Shown: piece after piece, positions 23,031-35,255 of the stretch
Layout of the letters: every line of letters begins with the position of its first letter
Numbering within the stretch: position 1 is the stretch's first letter
Assembly (NCBI RefSeq): GCF_954871325.1
Contig: NC_088775.1
Location: forward strand, 46,601,561 to 46,665,560
DNA: 64,000 bases
Source: Gordionus sp. m RMFG-2023
Lineage: Eukaryota > Nematomorpha > Gordioida > Chordodea > Parachordodidae
Direction: 5' to 3'
Made by a program: the position numbers and the translations under genes
Notes under the pieces: generated by a model
What the model was told of the DNA's origin: nothing
The model's database searches: none
What the model saw: the letters and a program-made list of their open reading frames with translations, nothing else

Positions 23031-23774
23031 AAGATCAACCTGCATTCAAATTTCCTAAATTAACACTTTCTTGATTAAATTTACACAACGCTTTAACCTA
23101 ATTAAATATTCTTACTTAATTTATAGAGTAGATAAAACATTTAGTATAATTAACTTAATTTAATATTCTTATTTAAATATTTAAACTTCAGAAAACAAAC
23201 AGATATAAGTGAATAAGGCAATTGTAAGGATTAGTTGCCTGAAAGGTTTTGTGATATTATAATGAAGAGTATGGAGTGAAAAGTGTAAGTGATATGTAAG
23301 TGTTAAAAGAGTATATATCTTTTCTTTTTTTTAAAAGAATTTAGCTTAATTTAATAATCTTACTTCTTCTAATATTTAACTTATGAAATCAGTGAAAAGG
23401 AAACTTTGATTAAGTTATTATCATTATTTTAAAAGATATTCCTATTTTAAGATTTACTATATACTTGTATGGTTCATAGCCTTCAGCCTGTTTCACATGA
23501 AAATCCTAGAGTGCCCTTATTTAGAGAATTTTTTTAAATAACTGGCACTCCGATGGAATTCAAGGAAAATGATTAACTTATTGAACCGTCCAAGCAGTAT
23601 TATTTATAAATATCTATCCATTTTTGCAAAATCAAATGTGATAAAATGTTATTAACATCTGTTTGTATAAAATAAATAAATAAAATCAACAAATAAAAAA
23701 AATAAAAATAAATACGTACCGATGACATGACGTCACGATGACGTAGTGAGGACATCGGAAAATTATAATATAGA

Positions 23775-24540
23775 TTTAAATAAGCTCATTCCTTCAATTT
23801 TTTTTAAGCATCTAATAAAAAAAAACGATTTAGTTTTATAGCTACATCCCTATAAAAAAAGTTTTATAATTTAGGAAATTGTTATTTTAAGCATAAAAAA
23901 ATATTTAATTTAAATTACGGATAAGGAATTTATCTGATCTAATAAAATATTTATGTAATAATATAAAATAATTATTTATTAATATTAAAAACTTTCCAGC
24001 AATGCTAATTACTTGTTTAGAAAAAGTACTGGTTGCTGGAAATGCCAATATTAATAAAAAATTTTCTTGTCGTTTCCATCAAAGTAGGATATCCGTTTGA
24101 GTATATTCTCTACTTAAGTGAGATATTTAAATAAAAAGTGAAACCAGTAATATTTAAAAAAAAGTAATTTAAATTAATTGTTTATAAATTGTAAACTAAA
24201 ACTAAACAGCTAAAATTTTGCTAACATACTAAAACTCGTTACTTAAAGAATTGAATATCTTAATATGTCATTAGGTAATGCTCTCCTCTTAACAACCACA
24301 TCTTCTAATTTGTTGTTGTTTAATTTTGACGTGAATTTCATTTATAATTCAATAATCTTTAATCGAATTCCCATTGCTTTTGGGGAAACGGGTAAAATCA
24401 GATTTTCAACATTGATGTTATATTCTTACATGCAAATCAAATTCAACATGTTTTCGATTTTTTTTACCTAATTATTTTTTTCCGACAACATCCTTAATGA
24501 TCAGTACTTTGGTATTAAAATGTTGAAATTTCAGATATTT
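23775..24540. other. No gene seen
   Basis: AT-rich sequence on the 5' flank of H2. A short open frame at 24265-24471 has no recognisable domain and no splice context, and is not called. Confidence 0.35.
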
Positions 24541-24719
24541 TTTTTAATATTTACTTTAATAAATTTAAATAACAAATAAAAGTTTTAACCCGCCCGCCCA
24601 TCCAGCTTAAAATTTTACATAACCCGCTCACCTGCTCGCCCGTTATTTTAAAAGCTTTGATCCGCGTGCCCATTTAAATGGGCGGGAGGGCTAAAATCTC
24701 ACCCAATGCAGACCTCTAA
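24541..24719. mobile_element. hAT right-end fragment
   Basis: GGGCGGG/CCCGCCC-rich sequence ending CAATGCAGACCTCTA, which matches the right end of the hAT element at 32017-35679. No left end is found, so it is a solo fragment. Confidence 0.6.
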
Positions 24720-24848
24720 GTCTAATTAGTTTATTAAAATTTAAAAGCTAACTGCCAAAACTATGTAAATAATTAGAATAAAACTAAGATATTACAATGC
24801 AATATTTAGAAGAATATTGCATTATAATCTCCCAATAAGCTATAGCGA

Positions 24849-25460
24849 TTGACAATACAAGGCGAAATCAATTATTATGGCGAACCAGCTCCAATATTAA
24901 ATCTCGTTAAAAAATATCAAATATTTAATTATAACCACTACTTTAAAAATCGTTGGTTTGGTGATGAAAAATTAAAAAAAAATCATAAGGATTTATTAAT
25001 ACACGATGGTGTTGTTAAACGGCTCGTTTTGAGCTGATTTTTAAAAACGGCTAACTCAATATTTTACCCAGAAAAATATTGTCTAAGCCTCGAGATTTCG
25101 CTAGTAGATGTCCAAATTTTTGTTCCTTCTATAAACAAAATTTTCAGGTTTGCTTAATATTATTCTAGATAAAATATTGAGTTGGCCGTTTTTAAAAATC
25201 GGCTCAAAATGAGCCGTTTAACAACACTATACGAAGCTTTAATTATTTTTAAAAATAATATTGAAATTAATGTCAGCAAATCTTCAATTAATAAATATGG
25301 TAAATAGTTATAATTATATTTAAAAAATATTTAATAAATTTTACACAATATTACTATCCTCTGCCCCCGTTGAACGATTATTCAGCTTAGCTAATATGGT
25401 CAACAGACCAAATCGTCAAAGGATAAATGACAAATTGCTTGAAAATTAATAATATTAATA
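24849..25460 (+). pseudogene. hAT transposase C-terminal remnant
   Basis: The plus strand at about 25355-25445 reads SSAPVERLFSLANMVNRPNR, a hAT C-terminal dimerisation domain (A-VER-FS core). The upstream frame 24849-25037 (YFKNRWFGDEKLKKNH) is probably the same protein, split by the MITE at 25007-25229. Stops and the insertion make it inactive. Confidence 0.6.
25007..25229. mobile_element. hAT-type MITE, TAGTGTTGTTAAACGG family
   Basis: About 223 bp with inverted ends TGGTGTTGTTAAACGGCTCG and the complement CGTTTAACAACACTA; each arm continues with a GAGC(C/T)GATTTTTAAAAACGG block. It is the same family as the copy at 46213-46421. The target duplication is not clear here. Confidence 0.75.
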
Positions 25461-25611
25461 TATAATGCTGATTTATGGTTGATTTATTGATATTTACAAA
25501 TAAATTTTTTATTCTGATATTGTTTTCAATTTTTAAAAATATATCATCTTATATAACAAATTTGTAATTTTCTGCAATTTATTTTCATATTTTTTATAAA
25601 TTTATATTTTA

Positions 25612-25735
25612 GCATAATTATAATTTTCCGATGTCCTCGCTACGGCTGACGTCATGTCATCGCTACGTCATGTCATCCTTACGTATTTAATTATTCTTAT
25701 TCATTTATTTATCAATTTCAAAAAAAAAAAATAAA
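25612..25735 (+). mobile_element. Helitron-like 5' end (third copy)
   Basis: ATAATTATAATTTTCCGATG, then GACGTCATGTCATCG and a run ending in TTTATTTATC match the 5' ends of H1 and H2 in opposite orientation. A possible 3' end is the CTAGGGCGACGCCCTAG hairpin at about 27330-27346 followed by T, but that link is a guess. Confidence 0.5.
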
Positions 25736-27796
25736 TAAATAAATATTTTTTTCGAATCATTTTATTCTAAATTCAATCAACACAAAAGTATTCAAGTAAA
25801 TTCAATTCTAATGGGTCACTAAAATTTTCATTAAAGTGTAAAGTAAATTATATTATATTGAAACAAATTATGAATTTTAGATATCAAAAAATAAAAATAC
25901 ATATTTTCTTTAAATCATTCTCTTCTAAATTCAATTCAACAGTATTCAAGTAAATTCAATTCTAGTAATGGGTCATAATTTCAATTACAATATTGTTTGA
26001 AGAGGAATTTGTTTATGGTAGCTTTCTCAGCATTAAAGTTTTCATTCCTAGAATAAGTTTAATTCCAACTGATTCTAGCTTACCATTTTCTATTAAGCCC
26101 CGCTAATTTCTCGTGAGACCAGCTTTTGTCATGACAATTAGTTAGCTTAGGGATAAACGTTGAACAAAGTTGGCAACTATTTACCTCATCCTGTTTATTC
26201 ACGTGGACAGCTATATGTGGCTATATCTCGGATTTGTTCTCCTCATAAACTAAAGATTATGGCCAATGATAAAACATGAACTACAACCAATGTGTGTATC
26301 GTTAGGTTGTATCCGATTAATCCCGATTTATACGAATAAGAAAGAATATTTAGTATATTTTTTTTATATTTTAAATATCTATTTTAAGCATCCTACCTAT
26401 TTTTAAAGCTATCCATTTTGTCGGGCAGAAAAATATACCTTTTTATCTCTGATGAATATTTTTTAAACTCACAGAAAAATTTACATAGTACATTACTTTT
26501 ATCATTTAAATAAATTTATGTCTATTCTTAAGGAGACTAAATTTTTAAAGCTTGACATTTTGTCGGGCCGAATAATACTTTATTATCCCTACAGATTATT
26601 TTGTCTAACTAACAAAAAAATATACATAGTACATAATTTTTATTATAATATTATATAGGATTTTATATCTATTCCAAAAAGACGATATATATTACAATAT
26701 TTTTTATTCAATTAAAAATATATATGTATTCTTAAGGATCCTACTTTTTTTAACAATACTCCTCTTCATTCCTGCTAATTTTGTATAACTCATTAAAAAA
26801 GACGATTCCTGGCTTTCTATTTTTATTATTTAAATATCATTTTACATTTTCTCCAAAAAAACAATACATAGTACGATATTTATATTATGTAAATTATTCT
26901 ATATCTATTCACAAGGATCCTATTTTTTTAAAAGTTTGTCGATTGGTCTCTCCGAATAATATTTTATTTTAATCCTACTAGGAATAACTTGAGAAATGGT
27001 TCCCCGAACAATATTCGCCTTTATTCGCAATATACTATTTTAAATAATATTAGTAAATATTTCTCTAATTTTTATTTATCATTGTTCCTGCTCAATAAAT
27101 AAGTGATTGATAAACACTCATTTATATTATCGCGATACATTAATTTATTTTTAAATTTACCTACTCTACCCCATACCTGTATTGTATTATAATTTTTTAT
27201 AAAACTTTGACATCTCATGCTTTGTGATTCATCGTATTTGTTACTCACCACTATTTGTGATTCATGGCTATCTTTTATTCTGTGCCATTTGTGATTCCAA
27301 TGCTAGATTCTCCTCGGCCGAAGACCAGACTAGGGCGACGCCCTAGTTTTGATTAATTAAAGTTTTAAAAATGGTATCTTGTATTTCAATACTTTGTGAA
27401 AATAAGATACAAGTATCTTATATAAATATTTCCTAAGTATCTAGTTTCTTAAATATAAAATTTTAAAAGGGATCTGTATCCGGGATATAATTTTCTGAAA
27501 ATTGGCCCAACCCTGAATGAATTTTTATATTTGACAACAAAAATAGGTGGTGAATGAATTTGCAAAAGGAAAATGATAAAATTATGTTAATGAATAATTG
27601 ATATTAATTAAATGCAAATTTATGGTTCAAAGAAATATTTAATTTGGTACATAATGGAAAATTTTGAGAAATTGATGTCTTATTGAAAATGGAACCTAAT
27701 TTGAAGCTCAATAGAAATCTTTCGTTGTGAATTTCCTTCATTTTATCTAATGATTTTCCACGTATGATTTAATAATGTTAATTTTTTAATAGAAAG
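25736..27796. other. AT-rich, weak tandem repeats
   Basis: From about 26330 to 27000 a degenerate unit of roughly 130-190 bp recurs, with shared blocks CATTTTGTCGGGC, ACATAGTACAT and TATCTATTC(A/C)AAA. No gene is recognised. A G+C-rich hairpin closes the stretch near 27315-27346. Confidence 0.4.
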
Positions 27797-27801
27797 ATAG
27801 A

Positions 27802-28081
27802 TGTAAGGAGTAATTTATTGTAATATTCTATTTACATATTATGTGATATACATTTAGATATGATTATTTATATATTTGCGATTAATATAATAGGTATTGG
27901 TTAACTTCCTAAAAGATTATTGACATCACATATCTCAAGACTTCCTTGTATTACGATTGATAAATAAAATGAGAATTGTGATTGAATTATAAAAATAAAT
28001 AAAATGTAAATGATGACTAAATTACTAAAGTGTAAATGATGACTAAATTACTAAAGTGCAAATGATGACCAAAATATTAAA
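27802..28081 (+). repeat. 5' LTR of the old Ty3 element
   Basis: Opens TGTAAGGAGTAATTTATTG and closes GACCAAAATATTAAA. Near its 3' end a unit of about 23-25 bp (ACTAAATTACTAAAGTG) is repeated three times. Confidence 0.85.
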
Positions 28082-30399
28082 GTGGCAACGAGGATTCTAA
28101 TATTCTAATTAAAACAAGTAAGAAAATAGTTATTAATTTTGGTAAATTATGCTCCAAGCCAATACTATTATAATAGACAAATTGGAAAAATATCAAGTAA
28201 ATGGTGTTTTGGGGCGCAACAATGAGATTAAAAAACTGGCACCGAGCAAGAGAATAAGGACCTGTTCATGGTGAGTTTTGACACTGAGGGCATTGATATT
28301 CTCGAAAAATATTTATTTCCTGAAGCCATTCTAACGACTAAATTTGAAAAGATAAGGAGTGTTTCACTACATACTTTAAGCAGAATAAAACCATCTTTGG
28401 TAGTCGATTAGACTTTATAAGGTTAATTAGGAATGAGAACGAACCAATTGGAGAGTTCACCAATAGGATCAAAATAACTACGAAAGCGTGTTGTTTTAGG
28501 CTGTCAGAAGTTGACGGCCGGTTAAGAGATCAATTGGTTGCGGTTATGGATCTACCAGGTCTCGAAGTTAAACTTAGGGTTAAATATCCTTTAGCATTGG
28601 GTGTGAACAAAAAACCTCTGACTTTCCAGTTTGTGTTAGATATGGCCACGGCAACGGAAAGAGCTCAGAACGAAATGGCTATTAAGAAAGATCTTGTGAA
28701 TAATGTCAGACCGCTATATGGCAAACATAAAATGTCTAACTCACAAGAGTGTGCGAAGAGAGATAATACTTACAGGAACCCTTATGGCAAGTTTTATGAT
28801 AATAAATGTAAGAAATGTGCCGGCTGGCATGAAAGATATTTATGCCCAGCTAAAGACAAAACATGTTTATAGTGCCAAAGAACCGGACCCTTCGTAGCAT
28901 TCAACCATAGTAAGCCTGTATATCGAAAATTAAACTCAGTGAAACCACACTTTCAAGTGATTCAATAAATATTCTTTGGACTGGGGGATTAAATAAAAGG
29001 GCAAAGATTACAGCCAAAATAAATGGACTTTGTATCACGTTTGACTATGATACATGAGCACAAGCTTCTAATAAGATAGAATATTTGGAAGAAAATTGGC
29101 AAACCACCAACATCTTCCACAAACTTATAATCAGCCTATGGAGATGTGCCTTTGGATCTAATGGGTGAAGCCATGGTTCGTGTACAAGTGGGGAAGGAAA
29201 TTCGTAAATTATCAGTTATTATAATAAAGTCAAATGACCTACTTCTGTTTGAGTTCATGAATTTTAGCATTTGGGTTTGAGTTACCGAGACAGGTAAGCA
29301 TACAACAGATTTTCAAAACGAAAAGAAGACCAATAATATCAAGTCGTTACCAGCTCAACGATGCTCCGCTCGAATACAATTGGTGCCCCCAAAGGCCGAG
29401 GATCTCACTAACGGATAACTCAATGGGGTCTTTGTTAGCTAAAGAGTTCATAGTTGTTATTGACGGCAAACCGGGGTTGATATGTAATTTCGAAGTGCGA
29501 CTTTAAAAGATAGGGCTGTTCCAAAATGGTACCAAGCTCGTAGAGTGCTTTTTCCGTTACGCAGAGCGATTGAACTAGAAGTGAATAGCCTTTTTGCTGC
29601 GAAAATTTTGGAGCTTATCGATTTCTCTACTAGGGTGCCATGGGCAACCCCAACGGTAAATGTCAGGAAGAGCAATGGGGCTATTCCACGTCAAATCGAT
29701 CACGATTCGGCAAACCCCTTTTAAAATTGTTAAAAATTTCTGAAATTATTTAGATAGTTAAGAAAATGAGTGGCGTTTATTTTGGCTAGCTAGCCCACCT
29801 GGTTCCTGAGATATAGGGGCTCAAAGGTGCAAAAAAGAGCCACTTTGGAATCTGTAAAATTTTTTAAAATGCTTATATCTCAAAAACTATTTATAGTAAA
29901 AAATTATATAATATATCAAATTATAGGTAAAATAAATCTCTAAAGAGCTAACAAAAAATAATAAAAATTGGCGCCAATTTGTCCCGTTAACTTCCGGTTT
30001 ACCAATTTTGCTTTACGTGTGTTTTTAAGCAAAAAAAAGGGAATTTATATTGGAAATTTTTTTTTTGCTTTTTATTTAGACACCTTTGCTAAATATATAT
30101 ACGATATCAAAACCTTGGCGACGCTATTGACTCCAAAAATTATTGAATGAAATAGATGGCGCTTTATGAAATTACGGATTATGATTAAAATTTTGCTGCT
30201 AACTTATCAATAACCGGATATTTTCACTTTTTATACTAAAAAATGTTGAATTTCTATTAAATAAACGGAGGTTCAGAGTGGGTAAATGCCCATTAGACAC
30301 TTAATAATGTAACAAATTTCCAATAATTAATATCTTTCATATAATTTTTTAATTTTTAAGGTCTAGAATTTCATCAAATTTTTCATCATTTGATGAAGA

Positions 30400-30870
30400 T
30401 AATGGTATAATTTTAGTCGTTAAAACTTTTTTTACTCTAGATATTTTTTTCTTCAAATATTTCTTTTCACATAAGCGTTTTCTTTTAATGAGAGATTCCA
30501 CAATTGATTGTAGGGATATATTAATGTTATCAATAGCCTCTTGATTAATTATATGAGGGGAAGAATCAATATCTACATTGTCATTTAAAGTATAAGGAAT
30601 GTTTGCTAATTTTTGTCGGCATGAAAAGCATATATCTTAAATTGAATGGTAATTTTTTTTGGGTCATCCAGGGTAGAATCTTTCTTAGATTCTCGCAATT
30701 ATAAGCATGTCTCTGTAGATTAAATGAGTTGCAACATTTTAATATTTGGTACGTCCATCTGTGATATAGAATAAATTTTTAATTGATCTGCACTTAGAAT
30801 ATATGATTTTGCACTCTCCAATCCAGAATGTTATTGGTAGACAGACGATAACTTAATAAGCTGCAGATGG
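30400..30870 (-). pseudogene. Transposon E protein fragment, first copy
   Basis: The same coding segment as 43613-44000 (NVDIDSSPHIINQEAID, then CEKKYLKKKISRVK), here in the left unit and interrupted by extra stops. It carries the N-terminal domain only, with no catalytic residues. Confidence 0.6.
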
Positions 30871-30929
30871 GTTGAATTATTTAAAATTAACCTGAACGCA
30901 CAAGTTAAAAATATTATGCAGAAAGAGAG

Positions 30930-31386
30930 TGTTGCATAATATAATTTAATATCATAATATACAAAGTTAATTGAAGCTTTAAACTATGACTATTTACATA
31001 TACAAAAACATTCACTAAATAATATATTATTTTATTTCTACATACGAAGCCTCAAACCATCAATTGATTTACCTTAAAATTGATTTACTAGATATATATA
31101 TATATTTGAAGTTTTTGACTTTCTATGCACGCGATAATTTGTTAATAAAAATTACTTTTTTAACGACTAATATATATATTTGCGTTTTATTTAAAAACTA
31201 ATAAAAGAATAAATTTAATCGCATTTTTATTATTATTTGGAGATATCGTTATTATTTATTCTAAAGCAAACGAAACCAGACTTACATATTCTTATCCTAT
31301 TACTTATTTGTTTTAGCGCAACCAGACTTACATATTCTTATTCTACTACCGATTCTTTTTAGCGCAATTATTCTTTATTTGCGTCA
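30930..31386 (+). repeat. 5' LTR of the younger Ty3 element
   Basis: About 457 bp, TG...CA, matched by 42326-42774. It contains a doubled block, CCAGACTTACATATTCTTAT, near its 3' end. Confidence 0.9.
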
Positions 31387-31935
31387 TGGTGGAGGATGGA
31401 AATAATAACATAAAAGTCTTACTCAAAACCCTTGACCTAAAATTTATTGCCGAAAACATAACTGATGAACCCACTAAGAAATATAAACTTTTCGAGACAA
31501 TAAATAAAGATTTGGCGGTGAGTATAATGGATTCGATTGATAATTTATCTTATGAGCAAATGAAGGATTTAATACAAAAAAAAGTTGAAAAGAACAAAAT
31601 TACGCGTATAATGGAAGTTTTTAGTGCTAAACCAGATAGATTAGAGTCATCCAGAGAATATCTGGATAGGCTGAAGGCGTGCGGATCTGGCCTTAATTCA
31701 GAATTGATAGCGGTTCAATTCATTATTAATTGTCACAATGAGAGATTAAAAACAAGATTGATAGAAGAAAACACGACAGACTTGATTATCATTGAGGAGA
31801 TTGTTGTCAAATGTCAATCATTGGAGATTATTAATAAAAAGTCCTTCATTGAAAAAGATACATGGAGAAAAGGGATAGATATGGTGCACAATGCTATATG
31901 ACATGGAATGAAAACAAGCATAATGGTAGGATCTA

Positions 31936-31979
<44 letters not shown>

Positions 31980-32424
31980 ATTATAACAATTTCAAAAAGA
32001 CGGATATGATACAAACTAGAGGTCTGCATTGGGTGGGGTTTCGGCCCGCCCGCCCACGCTTGCCCATCTAAGTGGGCGGGCTGGGCGGGCGGGTTAAGAA
32101 ATTTAAACAATGGGCGGGCGGGTTAAGGAGATTTAAAATTTTTGTTCAAAAACAAACTAAAAAAAATAATTGTTTAAATGATCTATAACAACATTTCTTT
32201 TTTTATTGTACCAATCGTTTTTTTTAAGTGAAGAACATATACCTAACTATATTATGTAATAAACACAACAATAAAACTTTTTTCTTATATTGGCAATTCC
32301 TGCAACTAGTGCTTCTTCCGAACGCGGATTTAGCATTGCTAGAAGATTTTTGAACAAAGAAGAACGTGTTTGAATCCAGAAAATGTCGATTCATTATTAT
32401 TTTTGCATTATAATTACATATAAT

Positions 32425-35255
32425 TAGACATGTGCGCTGACAGCATTTTCGGCGGCGGCGTTTCTTTTTTTAAAATGATAGGCTGGCGGCGGCGAATCAA
32501 TTTAGACGCCGCCACAAAAATCGGCGGCGGCGCGTCGGCGTCTAATATTTTTCTAACTTAAATTTTTTTAATTATATTTATAAATTCATTGGAAACACTT
32601 TTAAAATAAAATTTATACTTTATTATGTTTATAACTATAATTTAATGATTTTATTAAGTTATAATTATCATGAATAAATATTATTTTATTAAGATTTAAA
32701 GGACATAATAATGATCTTTTAGAGTTCAGAGTGAGCCCAGCAAATACACGCTCGCTGGGTGTGCTCGTAGCTGGAATGCACAGCATCTTTCTACCTAATA
32801 TTGAGTTTAGGAAGATCCAATGCTCTTATCTTCCAAAAATCGAAGACATCTTTTATCTCCAAATTATAAGGCGAAAATAATGAATAACACTTTTTTTCTA
32901 AACTAGTTAAATAGTGTTGTTGTTCCAGGTTATTGTTTTGAATAAATGAATGTTTCGTAGCCAATGACTTAAGATAATCGAGTTTTGAAGCAACTTCCGT
33001 CGTTTCATATTCGTTTAATTCGTCCGTGTAAGGCCGTAGAGAGGTAGCGTGTTGACATGAAAATTCAACCGGAGTAATATTTTTTCCTTTAAATATTCAT
33101 TTACTATGTTTATTGATTGAAAACGAGGATCCAAAAGTGCTCCTAACACCTAAGTAAATTAATAAAAGAAAGAGAAATAATATATAAAAATAATTTATGT
33201 ATTTTAAAATAGTACCTGAAGATCGGTTATTGGAAATCTATGATCAAATTTAGTAAGCACTATTTTGTTTAAGGGATGCTATGGGAGGACTATCATATTA
33301 ATTTCACTACGAAATAATAAGGCAAAATTTATAGTTACTCCTTTTTGGACAGATAAAAATTCAACAGTTTTTTTTGGAGGTTTTAAGAAAATTTAAAAGT
33401 TCATGCACCAACTATACCAACGGGCACATATAATTTTAAGGTTTTTTGTTTTTTCTCATATGATTTTTGATTTACACTATCATCACAAAACCCAAACGAT
33501 CTTCATAAAAAGAATCATTATCATCCAAATCTAAAATATCCGATATATATGATATCGATTCAAAACATTTTCTATTCTCTATATCGTTTATTTATTCAAA
33601 ATCCACTGTTTTGAATCTTAAGGCAACTATAACTTCTCTCACTTTTTAATGAGATTTTCTATTTTATTAACTTTTTTTTATTCCATCGACTGTCACTAGA
33701 TTATGTAATCCATGCCCCAAACATAAATGATGGTCATATTCTCCTAGACGAACACTTTTCTTTATATTGGGTCCTGCATCCGTTACCATTTGAATTTTCT
33801 TGGACCCTAAATCAAATTCATTTTCAACTTTTTCTATTTCGGAAAGAATAGTTTCAGCGGTATGTTTTTGAGTGACATGATGTGTCGCCAATGTATAAAA
33901 TACAATATTAAAATTATTATCTATTTCATGAAATGTAAAGGTGATATAATTTTGCCGTCTATATTTGTCGGTCCACATATCAAAAGTTATAGCACAAAAT
34001 TTAGGACCTGTATTATGTTGGCATATGTATGCTTTCATTTATAAATACACATCATCTAATCCACTCCGGCTAAGTGTAGTTCTATATGATAATTCTTTGG
34101 CATCTGAAATAATGCTATATTTCCATATAATAAAAAGTTAATAATAAAAATATTATGTCGTAAAAAATTCTAAATGTGGGATGTTATAAAATAATTAAAT
34201 ATATTAATAGTTATAATAAAAATTAAGATTGCCCTTGCCCTATAAAAAATTATAATGATTTTACAAATAACCTTTAGAAAATCTTGCATTCCAATATTAT
34301 TTATAGAAGAGAATGACATTAAATCCTTGCAACACATGAGAACATAATTCTTTACCAGAATCCATTTTGATCAGTTGTATCTTATGGGTTTGAAAAATAA
34401 CTTTAAATTTTGTTTAGGTATTTCTTCTTTACATGATAAACATGTTTGTCAAGTAAATGTTTTATTATATTTGATGTGCTGATATTTTTTGAAAAAGATT
34501 TGATTGGATAACTAATTAAAAAAATTACAAATATTTTTAAAATAATCAAAAAATTTACTCTATAATTATTTTCATCCTCACCATCTTTATCAAGTGCTAT
34601 TTGCAAATATATTACAAAAGACTTTATCTGTAGTAACACTGGTACTCTTATTATTTGTGTCAATTTTTAATATTAAGGATCCAAAATGTTTCCAAGCAAA
34701 AGAAGGCTTTGCTTGCAAGGATATAATATATTTTGTTACAAAGTATTGCAATGCTGCATCCATTATAATTGTTTTAGTCCTGGTTTTTTTATATATGTTA
34801 TAATGGCAACAAAATAAAAATCATTATTAAAATTTCCTATTATGATAGAAAATAAATTTTATATAACGAGTTGTAAATTATTTGAAGCATCAAAAATTAA
34901 AAGAATAAAATATAGAATTACCTTTTCAAATTTAATGTCCTAATCTTATTTTATCTAGCAAATTGGTCACAAACCTGCCCAAAGTGAGCGGATATGGAAA
35001 TCTATATCAAATAATATTTATTAATTAAAATCACATTTTTAAATAATTCAAAAAATAATTAATATTTTTCTTCTAATTACAATTCATAAATAACATATAA
35101 AATAAATTAATAATGAAAAATATGTATCACGCCGCCACGCCGCCATATTTTTACATCGGCGGCGGCGTGTTGAGCGCCGACACTTTTTTGGCGTGCGGCG
35201 TTGGCGTGGTCAGAATTACCGGCGGCGGCGCATTTGACCGGCGGCGCACATGTTT
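32425..35255 (-). mobile_element. hAT element D (BED-type), nested in C
   Basis: Ends TAGACATGTGCGC and the complement GGCGCACATGT, with subterminal CGGCGGCGG tracts, flanked by acatataat (32416-32424 and 35256-35264; 8-9 bp). The minus strand carries a BED-finger transposase in pieces. This is the innermost layer of the nest. Confidence 0.85.
32700..34490 (-). pseudogene. hAT transposase, BED zinc-finger type (interrupted)
   Basis: Transposase of element D, read high to low. The end of a BED finger is at about 34490-34420 (STSNIIKHLLDKH). The RNase H-like core at 34038-33667 has ITFDMWTDKYRRQNYITFTF, MVTDAGPNIKKS and LCLGHGLHNLV, all typical of ZBED-like hAT transposases. The dimerisation domain is at about 32800-32710 (IPATSTPSERVFAGLTLN). 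Frame breaks between these blocks make it inactive. The N-terminal half of the finger was not found. Confidence 0.78.

Larger units (their letters stand above)
19489..23774 (-). mobile_element. Helitron H2 carrying a repeated-exon gene
   Basis: On the minus strand it begins TCTATATTATAATTTTCCG (23774) after an A and ends with the hairpin GTCATTTTTGAC followed by GGCTATCTACTAA (19489) before a T. About 110 bp of its 5' end match H1 almost base for base, including the CRE-like TGACGTCA. No Rep or helicase is present, so it is non-autonomous. Between the ends lies the exon array at 19857-21867 in the same orientation, plus a direct repeat at 22652-23030. Confidence 0.75.

Noticed and set aside
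24265-24471. Plus-strand 68-codon frame
   Set aside because: No recognisable domain, no splice context, and codon content like the surrounding AT-rich DNA.
26090-26220. Possible tRNA-like G+C patch
   Set aside because: No cloverleaf with paired acceptor, D, anticodon and T arms could be drawn.
31814-32110. Minus-strand frame with poly-valine/alanine
   Set aside because: Complement of a CAA/CAG repeat in the younger Ty3 element plus a hAT end; a shadow of those features.
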